Part shown: positions 1 through 8,324 of the stretch, in pieces | How positions within the stretch are numbered: the stretch's first letter is position 1 | How the letters are laid out: each line of letters begins with the position of its first letter | Assembly (NCBI RefSeq): GCF_003627215.1 | Contig: NZ_CP032677.1 | Span: 2,299,501-2,363,500 of the forward strand | From: Pseudomonas sp. Leaf58 | Lineage (GTDB): Bacteria > Pseudomonadota > Gammaproteobacteria > Pseudomonadales > Pseudomonadaceae | Reading direction: 5' to 3' | Length of the DNA: 64,000 bases | Program-made: the position numbers and the translations under genes | The notes under the pieces: generated by a model | The model's database searches: none | Seen by the model: the letters and a program-made list of their open reading frames with translations, nothing else | What the model was told of the DNA's origin: nothing

Positions 1-1156
1 CGTCCAGCGTGCCATCAGGATTGAAGCGCGCCAGGGCTGATGGCGGTTCCAACTGGGCGTGGTTGAGGTACTGGTTGTGGTAGGTGGCCTCGACCTGGGT
101 TTTGGCATTGGCCAGCATGCCGGGCACATCCCCCTGGTTTTCCTCGTCGCGGGCCGGGCCCTCGACGGTGGCCAGGTGCTCGCGCCAGCCGTCGCTAGAG
201 AAGTCGGCCGGCATCGGCCGTAGTGGGCTGTCGGCGGTGGGCTCCTGCCAGTCCACCTGAATGGCTTCGACCGCGCGCTTGGCATGCCACCAGCGTTCGG
301 CAACCACGGCCACGGCGCCTGGCAGCTGATGCACCGAGTGCACGCCCTTCATCGCCTTGACCTGCTCTTCGTTGCGCACGCTGCCAACGGTCATGCCCAG
401 GCGGGGCGCATGTTGCACGGCGGCGTGGAGCATGCCGTCGACCTTGATATCGATGCTGTACACGGCCTTGCCGGTGGACTTGTCGTAGGCATCCAGGCGG
501 CGTACCGGCTTGCCGATCCAGCGAAATTGGCTGGGGTCGCGCAGCTTGACGCTGGCCGGGTCTGGCACTGGCAGGTCCATGGCACGCTCGGCCAGCTCAC
601 CGTAGGCGATGGAACGGCCAGTCGTGGTATGTACCACGTTACCCGGCGTGGTAGAGAGTTCTTCGAGCGGCACGCCCAGCTGTTCGGCCCCGGCCTGCAG
701 CAGCATGGCGCGGGCGAGGGCACCCAGGCGGCGCATGGTCGGGTAGCTCATGCGCACCGACATGCTACCGCCGGTGATGCGCATGCCGTTCTCCATTACC
801 ACATAAGCTTCCCCAGGCGGCGCGCTGTCGACCACGAAATGGGCCGGGTCGACGTCCAGCTCTTCGCCGACGATCTGTGCCATGGCGGTGAAGGGGCCTT
901 GCCCGCCCTCCATGAACGGGCTCAGCAGGCGTACCGTGCCGTCTGGGCGGATCTCCAGAAATGCCGGTACCTGGGTGCCGCGTTCGGCGCTGGCTGCTGC
1001 CGCTGCCTGGACGCGGGCCGAGCCCATGGGCAGGCCAAAACCCAGGACCAAGGCACCGACTGCAGTGCCGGCAAGAAAGCGCCGGCGTGACAGGTTGACC
1101 GTCTCGCCGAGTTGCAGTTGGAGCAGTTCGGCGGGGCTATCGACAGGCGTGTTCAT
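1..1156 (-). CDS. iorB: Molybdenum hydroxylase large subunit, isoquinoline 1-oxidoreductase beta type (partial)
   Basis: Large molybdopterin-binding subunit of a xanthine dehydrogenase-family hydroxylase; only the N-terminal 385 or so residues lie in the window and the gene runs off the left edge. The start ATG at 1154-1156 overlaps the iorA stop by one base (TGATG), so the two are translationally coupled. The N-terminus reads SRRRFLAG at residues 23-30, a twin-arginine export motif followed by a hydrophobic stretch, so the folded holoenzyme is probably exported to the periplasm with its small subunit. In the family this subunit holds the molybdenum cytosine dinucleotide cofactor and hydroxylates N-heterocycles or oxidises aldehydes; substrate cannot be read from this fragment. 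A cytochrome c subunit is expected further left, outside the window. Confidence 0.88.
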   Translation of the reverse strand, partial: MNTPVDSPAELLQLQLGETVNLSRRRFLAGTAVGALVLGFGLPMGSARVQAAAAASAERGTQVPAFLEIRPDGTVRLLSPFMEGGQGPFTAMAQIVGEELDVDPAHFVVDSAPPGEAYVVMENGMRITGGSMSVRMSYPTMRRLGALARAMLLQAGAEQLGVPLEELSTTPGNVVHTTTGRSIAYGELAERAMDLPVPDPASVKLRDPSQFRWIGKPVRRLDAYDKSTGKAVYSIDIKVDGMLHAAVQHAPRLGMTVGSVRNEEQVKAMKGVHSVHQLPGAVAVVAERWWHAKRAVEAIQVDWQEPTADSPLRPMPADFSSDGWREHLATVEGPARDEENQGDVPGMLANAKTQVEATYHNQYLNHAQLEPPSALARFNPDGTLD

Positions 1157-1611
1157 CAGGCCTTCTCCCCTTGGGCCAGCTCATGCACGGCAGCATGGAT
1201 GGCGTTGTAGGTGCCGCAGCGGCATAGGTTGACCATGGCGGCGTCGATCTGCGCGTCAGAGGGTTTGGGCGTGTGCTTGAGCAGCGCCGTGGCCGCCATC
1301 ACCTGGCCGGACTGGCAGTAGCCGCACTGGGCGACCTGGTGCTCGACCCAGGCCGCGACCACGCGTTTACCGACGGCATCGGCCTCGATCGCCTCAATGG
1401 TGGTTACTTCGCGCCCGACTACACCGGCCACCGGGGTAACGCAGGCGCGCACCACGTTGCCGTCCACCAGCACCGAGCAGGCGCCGCACTGAGCCAGGCC
1501 GCAGCCATACTTGGTGCCGGTCAGCCCCAGGTCATCGCGGATCACCCACAGCAGGGGGGTATCGGCGTCCGCCTCGACCTGGTAGGTCTTCTGGTTGATG
1601 CGTAGTTCCAT
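1156..1611 (-). CDS. iorA: Isoquinoline 1-oxidoreductase alpha subunit, 2Fe-2S protein
   Basis: Small iron-sulfur subunit (151 aa) that passes electrons from the molybdenum site of IorB. Both clusters are visible: a plant-ferredoxin type 2Fe-2S site with Cys37, Cys42, Cys45 and Cys57 (CGLAQCGAC), and the C-terminal four-helix 2Fe-2S site with Cys96, Cys99, Cys130 and Cys132 (CGYC, CRCGTY). Length is normal for the family. An AGGTG ribosome site sits just upstream of the ATG at 1609-1611. It has no export signal of its own, so it would travel with the Tat-tagged partner. First gene of the iorAB operon, divergent from ycaO across 247 bp that must hold both promoters. Confidence 0.9.
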   Translation of the reverse strand: MELRINQKTYQVEADADTPLLWVIRDDLGLTGTKYGCGLAQCGACSVLVDGNVVRACVTPVAGVVGREVTTIEAIEADAVGKRVVAAWVEHQVAQCGYCQSGQVMAATALLKHTPKPSDAQIDAAMVNLCRCGTYNAIHAAVHELAQGEKA

Positions 1612-1858
1612 GGTTCACCTGCCCGTCAACGGTTGCTGTCGCTGTGTTTTTTCTGAGCGGGGAATACGGTGTTCCCCCCGTGCAGAAACGCTAGCACAGG
1701 GGGGCGACCGCTGGTCTGATGGCGGGGGCAGGTTCAGAGGATCAGGCAAGTAATTCGGTGGAATGCGCAAGCGGGGCACGCAAGCAGGACTTCCGGCGTG
1801 AAAACCCGGATAATGCCGGCCAATTTCGTTTTGCACGCTTAACTCACGGTAATCCCGC

Positions 1859-4045
1859 ATGGAAATCAAGGTCAATTTTCTCGACAATCTCCGCCTCGAA
1901 GCCAAGTTCGACGACTTCACGGTGATCGCCGACCAACCGATCCGCTACAAGGGTGATGGCTCGGCCCCGGGGCCGTTCGACTATTTCCTGGCGTCTTCGG
2001 CCTTGTGCGCGGCTTACTTCGTCAAGCTGTACTGCCAAACCCGCGACATCCCTACCGAAAACATTCGCCTGTCGCAGAACAACATCGTCGACCCGGAAAA
2101 CCGCTACAACCAGGTTTTCAAGATCCAGGTCGAGCTGCCCGAGGACATTTCCGAGAAGGACCGCCAGGGCATCCTGCGCTCCATCGACCGTTGCACCGTG
2201 AAGAAGGTGGTGCAGACCGGTCCTGAGTTCGTGATCGAAGTGGTCGACAACCTCGATGCCGATGCTCAGGGCCTGCTGATGCCGGTGTCGGACACCAGCA
2301 CCTACATCCCCGGCAAGGACCTGCCGCTGGAGCAGACCATCGCCAACATGTCGGGCATCCTCGCCGGGCTGGGGATGAAGATCGAAATCGCTTCGTGGCG
2401 CAACATCGTGCCCAACGTGTGGTCGCTGCACGTGCGCGATGCCCAATCGCCGATGTGCTTCACCAACGGCAAGGGCGCCACCAAGGAGGCGGCACTGGCC
2501 TCGGCGCTGGGCGAGTTCATCGAGCGCCTGAACTGCAACTTCTTCTATAACGACCAGTTCTGGGGCGAGGACCTGGCCAACGCACCGTTCGTGCACTACC
2601 CGAACGAGCAGTGGTTCAAGCCAGGCCCGCGCGATGCGCTGCCGGCCGAGATCCTCGATGAGTATTGCCTGGCAATCTACAACGCGGACGGCGAGCTGCG
2701 CGGCTCGCACCTGTACGACACCAATTCGGGCAACACCGCGCGCGGCATCTGCTCGCTGCCGTTCGTGCGCCAGTCCGATCAGCAGGTGGTGTACTTCCCG
2801 TCGAACCTGATCGAAAACCTGTTCCTCAGCAACGGCATGAGCGCCGGTAATACCCTGGCCGAAGCGCAGGTGCAGTGCCTGTCGGAAATCTTCGAGCGGG
2901 CCGTGAAACGCGAAATCCTCGAAGGCGAGCTGTGCCTGCCCGACGTGCCGCAGGAGGTGCTGGCCAAGTACCCGGCCATCGTCGCCGGCATTCAGGGCCT
3001 GGAAGAGCAGGGCTTCCCGGTGCTGGTCAAGGATGCTTCGCTGGGTGGTGAGTTCCCGGTCATGTGCGTGACCTTGATGAACCCGCGCACCGGTGGTGTG
3101 TTTGCCTCGTTCGGCGCCCACCCAAGCCTGGAAGTGGCGCTGGAGCGCAGCCTTACCGAACTGCTGCAGGGCCGCAGCTTCGAAGGTTTGAACGACCTGC
3201 CGCAACCCACCTTCGAAAGCCACGCGCTGACCGAGCCGAACAACTTCGTCGAGCACTTCATCGACTCCAGCGGTGTGGTGTCGTGGCGCTTCTTCAGCGC
3301 CAAGGCCGACTTCGAGTTCGTCGAGTGGGACTTCTCAGGCCACGGCGAGGACTCCAACCAGCAGGAAGCCGCCACCTTGTTCGGCATCCTCGAAGACCTG
3401 GGCAAGGAAGTGTACATGGCGGTGTACGACAACCTCGGCGCTACCGCCTGCCGCATCCTGGTGCCGGGCTACTCGGAAATCTACCCGGTCGAGGACCTGA
3501 TCTGGGACAACACCAACCGCGCCTTGTCGTTCCGCGCCGACATTCTCAACCTGCACAGCCTGGACAGCCGCTCCCTCAAGCTGCTGCTCAAGCGCTTGGA
3601 CAACAGCGATGTCGATGACTACACCACCATTACCACGCTGATTGGCGTGGAGTTCGACGAGAACACGGTGTGGGGCCAACTGACCATTCTGGAGCTGAAA
3701 CTGCTGATCTGCCTGGCGGTGCAGCGGTTCGAGGAAGCCAAAGAGCTGGTCGAGGCGTTTTTGCAGTTCAACGACAACACCGTCGAGCGCGGGCTGTTCT
3801 ACCAGGCGTTGAACGTGGTGCTGGAAGTGCTGTTGGACGACGAGCTGGAAATGGACGACTACGAGGCCAACTTCCGCCGCATGTTCGGTAACCCGCGCAT
3901 GGACGCGGTGCTGGGCTCGGTGGATGGCAGCGTGCGCTTCCATGGCCTGACCCCGACCAGCATGAAGCTCGAAGGGCTTGATCGCCACTTGCGCCTGATC
4001 GAGAGCTATAAAAAGCTGCACGCGGCCCGGGCCAAGTTCGCTTGA
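1859..4045 (+). CDS. ycaO: OsmC domain/YcaO domain fusion protein
   Basis: A 728-residue protein made of two parts. Residues about 1-140 form an OsmC-like domain that keeps both conserved cysteines, Cys50 (SSALCAAY) and Cys112 (DRCTVKK), the peroxidatic pair of OsmC/Ohr enzymes. From about residue 149 (YIPGKD) the sequence matches E. coli YcaO throughout, with the nucleotide-binding glutamates of SALGEFIERL (219, 222) and of SEIFERAVKREI. The helical C-terminus resembles the TPR-like tail of the E. coli protein. E. coli YcaO binds ATP and aids RimO-dependent methylthiolation of ribosomal protein S12; YcaO enzymes in general activate amide backbones. No precursor peptide or TfuA partner is nearby, so a housekeeping role is more likely than peptide natural-product synthesis. 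The ribosome site is weak. Confidence 0.88.
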   Translation: MEIKVNFLDNLRLEAKFDDFTVIADQPIRYKGDGSAPGPFDYFLASSALCAAYFVKLYCQTRDIPTENIRLSQNNIVDPENRYNQVFKIQVELPEDISEKDRQGILRSIDRCTVKKVVQTGPEFVIEVVDNLDADAQGLLMPVSDTSTYIPGKDLPLEQTIANMSGILAGLGMKIEIASWRNIVPNVWSLHVRDAQSPMCFTNGKGATKEAALASALGEFIERLNCNFFYNDQFWGEDLANAPFVHYPNEQWFKPGPRDALPAEILDEYCLAIYNADGELRGSHLYDTNSGNTARGICSLPFVRQSDQQVVYFPSNLIENLFLSNGMSAGNTLAEAQVQCLSEIFERAVKREILEGELCLPDVPQEVLAKYPAIVAGIQGLEEQGFPVLVKDASLGGEFPVMCVTLMNPRTGGVFASFGAHPSLEVALERSLTELLQGRSFEGLNDLPQPTFESHALTEPNNFVEHFIDSSGVVSWRFFSAKADFEFVEWDFSGHGEDSNQQEAATLFGILEDLGKEVYMAVYDNLGATACRILVPGYSEIYPVEDLIWDNTNRALSFRADILNLHSLDSRSLKLLLKRLDNSDVDDYTTITTLIGVEFDENTVWGQLTILELKLLICLAVQRFEEAKELVEAFLQFNDNTVERGLFYQALNVVLEVLLDDELEMDDYEANFRRMFGNPRMDAVLGSVDGSVRFHGLTPTSMKLEGLDRHLRLIESYKKLHAARAKFA

Positions 4046-4086
4046 TAGTCGCGGTGCCCCAATCGCTGGCTTGCGCTGTCTGATCT

Positions 4087-4176
4087 GGCCTCATCGCCGG
4101 CAAGCCAGCGCCCACCAGTACTGTGCAGGACTTGTAGTCGATGCGGTCGAGGTGGGGGCTTGCCGGTGATTGGGCC
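4087..4176. repeat. Inverted REP-like pair
   Basis: Two related GC-rich segments (GGCCTCATCGCCGGCAAGCC at 4087 and its imperfect inverse, GGCTTGCCGGTGATTGGGCC, ending at 4176) flank about 30 bp. They can fold into a long stem after ycaO and are of the 'CATCGCCGGCAAGCCAGC' REP subtype, also seen at 28886. No other feature is apparent in the 288-bp gap. Confidence 0.6.
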
Positions 4177-4333
4177 AGTAGTGCTTCATATAGCGCTTTG
4201 ATCTCATCTCTATCCCCATTTTGTCTTGTCGCTTCGCCTTCCAGGCGCGTAGCGTTTTGCTCCCATTCCCACCCTCCATGGCGCGTTGACCGCCAGAAGG
4301 ACCTCGGCCGCGCACAACCAGAAGGCGCAGACC

Positions 4334-5146
4334 ATGAGCACCCCTTTGGATAGCAATGCCCTCAAAGCCCGCCAGCAAGCCGCCTGGGCCAGCGGCGACT
4401 ACGCGGTAATTGGCACCACCCTGCAATTGGTGGGTGAACGCCTGGCCGAAGTCTGTGACCTGCGCTGGGACGAGCAGGTGCTGGATGTAGCAGCCGGCAA
4501 CGGTAACGCCACCCTCGCCGCCGCCCGCCGCGGCTGCCGCGTTACCTCCACCGACTATGTGCCCGAACTGCTCAAGCGCGGTGAAGAACGGGCGCGGGCC
4601 GAGCACTTCGACGTGGTGTTCCAGGCTGCCGATGCCGAAGCGTTGCCGTTTGCCGATGGCACCTTCGATGCCGTGCTTTCTACCTTCGGCGTGATGTTCG
4701 CCCCCGACCAAGCCCAGGCCGCGCGCGAATTGAGCCGGGTGTGCCGGCCCGGTGGGCGGATCGGCCTGGCCAACTGGACCCCGCAAGGGTTCGTCGGGCA
4801 GATGTTCAAGACCCTTGGGCGGCATGTGCCGCCGCCAGCCGGGGCCTTGCCGCCCTCGCGCTGGGGTGATGAAGAACAGTTACGGGTGATGTTCGAAGGG
4901 GCGCTTGGCGAGTTGAAGGTCAGCCGCCAGCAGTTCAACTTCCGCTATCGCTCGGCGGCGCATTTCATTGAGGTGTTCCGGACCTGGTACGGGCCGGTGC
5001 ATAAGGCGTTTGCCTCGTTGGAGCCGGAGGCGGCCACGGCGTTGGAGCGCGACCTGACCGAGTTGCTGAATGGCAGCAATGTGGGTGGCGTTGCGTCATT
5101 GGTAGTGCCGAGTGAATACCTGGAGGTGGTGATCATTCGGGGTTAG
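4334..5146 (+). CDS. Class I SAM-dependent methyltransferase
   Basis: A 270-residue cytosolic methyltransferase of the UbiE/Methyltransf_11 type. Motif I is clear at residues 49-61 (VLDVAAGNGNATL), followed by the acidic residue of strand beta-2 (TSTDYVPELL), the DAEALPFADGTFD segment and the VCRPGGRI post-motif. I chose the ATG at 4334, preceded by GAAGG, rather than an earlier in-frame start at 4286, because homology-like sequence begins there. Substrate is unknown: no quinone, antibiotic or siderophore genes adjoin it. Its stop overlaps the convergent DUF6708 gene by 14 bp, and base composition changes sharply just beyond. Confidence 0.85.
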   Translation: MSTPLDSNALKARQQAAWASGDYAVIGTTLQLVGERLAEVCDLRWDEQVLDVAAGNGNATLAAARRGCRVTSTDYVPELLKRGEERARAEHFDVVFQAADAEALPFADGTFDAVLSTFGVMFAPDQAQAARELSRVCRPGGRIGLANWTPQGFVGQMFKTLGRHVPPPAGALPPSRWGDEEQLRVMFEGALGELKVSRQQFNFRYRSAAHFIEVFRTWYGPVHKAFASLEPEAATALERDLTELLNGSNVGGVASLVVPSEYLEVVIIRG

Positions 5147-6011
5147 CGGGCGCTCCTTCGAAGGCCTCAGCAGGTGGTGGCGCTGCCCGGACATTGAACA
5201 GTTTGCAGACGAGGTACCAGCAGATGGCGACGGTGAGGTTGTAGGGGAACAGCACGGCCCAGAACGGCAGTTGCCAGTTCTTCTTGCCCTGCATTTCACC
5301 GGGTTCGCCAGTTCGCCAAGGGGCATAGTGGCGCCAGGCTTGTGCTGGAGTCAGGCAGATGGCGTGCAGTGGCTTGTGCCACCAGTTGGGTTCGCCGGGT
5401 GGGGGGAGTTTGTCCGGGCCGTGGTCCATGAAGTGGCGGAGGTATTCCCAGACTTCGGCGACATATTGGATGTCAGAGTCGGTGGGCTCGTTACTGTCAA
5501 CCCAGAGGCAATCTTTTTGGTGGAGGCTGCCATCGTCTCGGCGAGGGGCGAAGGCTAAAGCGTAACTGGTAGTGAAAGATGAGCCACCGAATTCCCTGCG
5601 ACCGAAAATACCGCCCCCAACATGGTTCCAGTCAAATATAATTAGTTTTCTGAAATGTTGGTAGTAGATTTTTTTTGTGTGCTTATTAAGATAGATATTT
5701 GATAGGTTTTTTATGAAAAAAATCCTGTAGGCTAAAAATGGAGAAAAAATGAAAGGTAACAGCATCAGTATCGCGATGAAAGCAACGCCGCCATCGATTG
5801 AATAGTCTATAGTGTCGTCAAAAAGATTGTACCAAGAAAATAGGCCTGTGGATAAAAACATTGCTGTGTAAGTCTTTCCCATGAAAACTGAGTCGGAGAC
5901 CCATGGATTTCGCAAGCATAAGTGTGAATGGGTTGCGTGAACAAGTTGGCCGCAAATTCTGGGCTTTATGCCTGATCTATGGGCTGGGTTAAAAAGCCAG
6001 GTAGTTGTCAC
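5133..6011 (-). CDS. DUF6708-like membrane protein beside a type VI effector remnant
   Basis: A 292-residue protein with two hydrophobic segments near the N-terminal third (GVAFIAILMLLPFIFSPFLA and the stretch before it) and another near the C-terminus (FWAVLFPYNLTVAICWYLV). It carries the aromatic features I associate with DUF6708 (YYQHFRKLIIFDW, GGGIFGRREFGG, WWHKPLHAICLTP). In Pseudomonas and Burkholderia such genes commonly sit directly downstream of BTH_I2691-type T6SS effectors, which suggests an immunity or accessory role; that role is inference. The GTG at 6009-6011 is favoured because GGAG lies 10 bases upstream, within the effector gene's end; a TTG at 6041 is the alternative. The 5' two thirds is AT-rich, while the last 300 bp has normal GC. 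Confidence 0.6.
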   Translation of the reverse strand: MTTTWLFNPAHRSGIKPRICGQLVHATHSHLCLRNPWVSDSVFMGKTYTAMFLSTGLFSWYNLFDDTIDYSIDGGVAFIAILMLLPFIFSPFLAYRIFFIKNLSNIYLNKHTKKIYYQHFRKLIIFDWNHVGGGIFGRREFGGSSFTTSYALAFAPRRDDGSLHQKDCLWVDSNEPTDSDIQYVAEVWEYLRHFMDHGPDKLPPPGEPNWWHKPLHAICLTPAQAWRHYAPWRTGEPGEMQGKKNWQLPFWAVLFPYNLTVAICWYLVCKLFNVRAAPPPAEAFEGAPANPE

Positions 6012-6015
6012 GGTT

Positions 6016-7397
6016 TTAGCGCTCCAGATGAATGATGGCAATGGAAGGGGTATCGTTGTTTAGCCTTTGATTGGTAAAGTAGTTAAGTTTTAGTGTGGCG
6101 GACCTGATTTGCTTGGCTCTAGCCTTGTAATGAATGACTAACCCTGCTGGGGTTATGTAGCAATCAGGTGTTGTGTGGAGGGTGGTTGTAGTTTTATCTA
6201 GGTTCTGGCTCACTAAGCTCCCTGACCATTCGCTTTGGCCTATTATGAACTCTGGCAAAATTATAGCTATATTTAGTGTTGGCTCTGTCTCAATAGTGTG
6301 GCTATGGATTATTGTTGCCCAGTCAGGCGTTGGCCATTCGTTGTTTATATTAAAGTTTGTCGTGAGACCGCTTAAGCCGAGCTGTTGTGAGTCCGGCGCT
6401 GATAGAGTTCTCGGTGAGAAGTATTCAATCTGCCATGATTCAACTTCTTCCTGTATATGGCGAAAAGGTGGGAGTTTTTTCTCGAAGTTCAGCTTTATAT
6501 TTTCACGGATTTCGCCGTCGTTCTCCCTTGTGCCGAAGATGCTTCTACTGGCCCATAATTCTAAAGGGCTGTGAAGGCGGGAATGGGCCATTGAGTGGAG
6601 AAGCAGACCACCACCCATTAAAGCGGCTCCGATCAAAATAATCCCCGCTGCCGTCCAACCCGCAAAGGGGATTAGAACTGTCGTGCCAGCGATGGCAAGG
6701 CTTCCTTCTAGAATAAGAATTGATCCTACAGCAGTTGTTGTACCACCAGTCGCTGTATATAGACCTGAAATAAGGTTGCCGTTCTGCCATTGGCGTACTG
6801 CCTTAAAACCATCTGAGAATAGTCCTGATATTATTGCCGGGTAGCCTGATATCCGCGCAAAAAGATTACTATTTAGAAACTTTATAATTCCATTGCCAAA
6901 GGCCATTCCAGGTGCTGTTGAACTCAACCTCAGCATCACGGCTTTTTGCGTTGCCCGCACGCTCACCAGTGTCGCTGCCGCCGCACCCATCACCCCGAAA
7001 ATCGATGAAGCGAACCCCATGGTGTATTCCGGTGCATTGTTCTGCTGCAGGCTGTTGTAGGCGGTCTTGAGCGACACCACGTTGAACCACAGCATCCCTG
7101 CGTTCAAGCCACCGCCAACACCCGATGTCAGTAACCCGAGAAAATTGGGTTTCACCCGCGCGGTGGTGGTCAATTCGATTGACACAGTTCGGCTTCCAGA
7201 GACGCGCAGCGCTTTCATCTCTTCAACCTGCGCCATACCGCTTTTCAGGTACTTCTCCACCTCCTGGCTAAATGGATTTTCCGCGATGGCCTGCCCGGTA
7301 ATCTGATAGCGCGCCGCCAACAGCCCCAGCGCTTTCTCGGCATACGTGCACTGCAGGCTGGGCCGGAGGTGGCGCTGCTGACGGAGGCGTCTGTCAT
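6016..7397 (-). pseudogene. Truncated, frameshifted type VI effector-like gene (BTH_I2691-like C-terminal part)
   Basis: An ATG at 7395-7397 with a strong AGGAG site opens [17 protein letters not shown] and then reaches a stop in about 50 codons. A second frame, overlapping and open from about 7415, reads [18 protein letters not shown] and continues for 434 residues from a TTG at 7320 to the stop at 6016, but it has no good start. The 434-residue part contains paired membrane helices ([30 protein letters not shown], then [20 protein letters not shown]), a layout I recall from the C-terminal region of BTH_I2691-family T6SS effectors of 800-1000 aa. I read this as an internal deletion joining the first codons to the C-terminal region out of frame. 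No VgrG, PAAR or Hcp gene is near. A short functional protein from TTG remains possible. Confidence 0.55.
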
Positions 7398-7768
7398 GAG
7401 AGCTCCTTGCTCAGGGGCAACCTTTGTCGATCATGAAATAAGCGAAAAAGCCTGCTTCACGGCTGAGAAGTGTGTTGCCCATACATTTCATGGAATGCAT
7501 GTATCTCGATGCGGATGTGCGTCGTGCGAGTGTGGAGTATTTTTATATTATGTTTGTTGTAGGAAAGTTACTTTGATTGCCAGGGTTAAGGGATTGATTG
7601 CGTGTTTCAGTGGCAAGACAATGCCTCGGCTGTCGCTTTTTAGTCGAGGTCTAAAGTGTAAGAATATATTTGACTTGATTAGTCGCTGCTTGAGCGTGGT
7701 TTGGGGGAGGGAGTTGAGTGGTTTTGTTTGTAAGAAATTTCTTAGTTTATTTTCTTATTTATATACGT
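7398..7768. other. AT-rich intergenic spacer, no supported gene
   Basis: This 371-bp stretch is rich in A and T (for example TATTTTTATATTATGTTTGTTG and TTTCTTAGTTTATTTTC) in contrast to flanking DNA. An open frame on the plus strand through it has no ribosome site, mixes cysteine-rich low-complexity sequence and ends inside the antisense of the lipoprotein gene, so I do not call it. The region probably holds the promoter of the effector remnant and may be leftover transferred DNA. Confidence 0.5.
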
Positions 7769-8068
7769 TCAGTTTTTACACTTGGCCATTACTACTTGGC
7801 AGGTTCTCGGTGTGCCCCCCGACCGAGTGGCATAGCGCACGCAGTTGTTCAGCGACTTCTGCCGGGCAATGCTCAGGGTATTACCCCACGCCAGGCCGCC
7901 TTCGCCGGTGGTGGGGACGGCTTTGGCGAAACAATTGGAGCCTGTGGGTGGCGTTGCATAGCTAGCCTTGCTGGTTTTGCTGGAGCAACCGGCGGTGAGT
8001 GCCAGGCTGAGGGCGAGCAGGGTGGTCAGTGCCCAGGGCGTGTAGGGGCAAAACGCTTTGCTGCTCAT
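7769..8068 (-). CDS. Small lipoprotein with conserved cysteines (possible DUF4189-like)
   Basis: A 99-residue exported lipoprotein. The signal peptide ends in LTAGC with the lipidated cysteine at residue 28. The mature 72-residue domain has four further cysteines and the pattern GGLAWGNTLSIARQKSLNNC followed by CQVVMAKC, reminiscent of DUF4189-type small extracytoplasmic domains; that link is tentative. I chose the ATG at 8066-8068, which is preceded by a near-perfect AGGAGG, over a longer frame starting at 8167. It sits alone between the AT-rich patch and a TonB receptor gene; function unknown. Confidence 0.72.
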   Translation of the reverse strand: MSSKAFCPYTPWALTTLLALSLALTAGCSSKTSKASYATPPTGSNCFAKAVPTTGEGGLAWGNTLSIARQKSLNNCVRYATRSGGTPRTCQVVMAKCKN

Positions 8069-8140
8069 GTGTTGCCTCCTGGGTAGGCGTTGGTTGCTAG
8101 GGCTTTCAGCCAGTGAGGCAACGCAGTGGATAGCACAGGC

Positions 8141-8174
8141 TCCGCCCGTGTTCGCGGGCAAGCCCACTCCTACA
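8141..8174. repeat. REP element
   Basis: Single P. putida-type REP (GTTCGCGGGCAAGCCCACTC core, ending CCTACA) in the gap between the lipoprotein and TonB receptor genes, downstream of the receptor stop. The remaining bases of this 256-bp gap show no gene. Confidence 0.75.
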
Positions 8175-8324
8175 AGAGGTGCGCAAGCCTGCGGATTTGA
8201 ACAAGTCTGATGCTGCCACAGGATATGCCATTCAAGCGCAACGGTGAACTATGGCGTCGTCACGGGGTTCATTTGCCAAGCGCACCCTACAGAGGGCGCG
8301 CAAGGTTGCACATTTTGCCAGCGA

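Noticed and set aside
1859..4045. A thiazole/oxazole-modified peptide (TOMM) cluster around the YcaO gene
   Set aside because: No short precursor peptide, dehydrogenase or E1-like partner was found within several kb; the match is to the E. coli-type housekeeping YcaO.
5133..7397. Intact type VI secretion locus
   Set aside because: No VgrG, Hcp, PAAR, ClpV or Tss gene is present in the window; only an effector-like remnant and its neighbour.
7369..7965. Plus-strand open frame through the AT-rich spacer
   Set aside because: It lacks a ribosome site and known motifs, and crosses both the effector remnant start and the lipoprotein gene in antisense.
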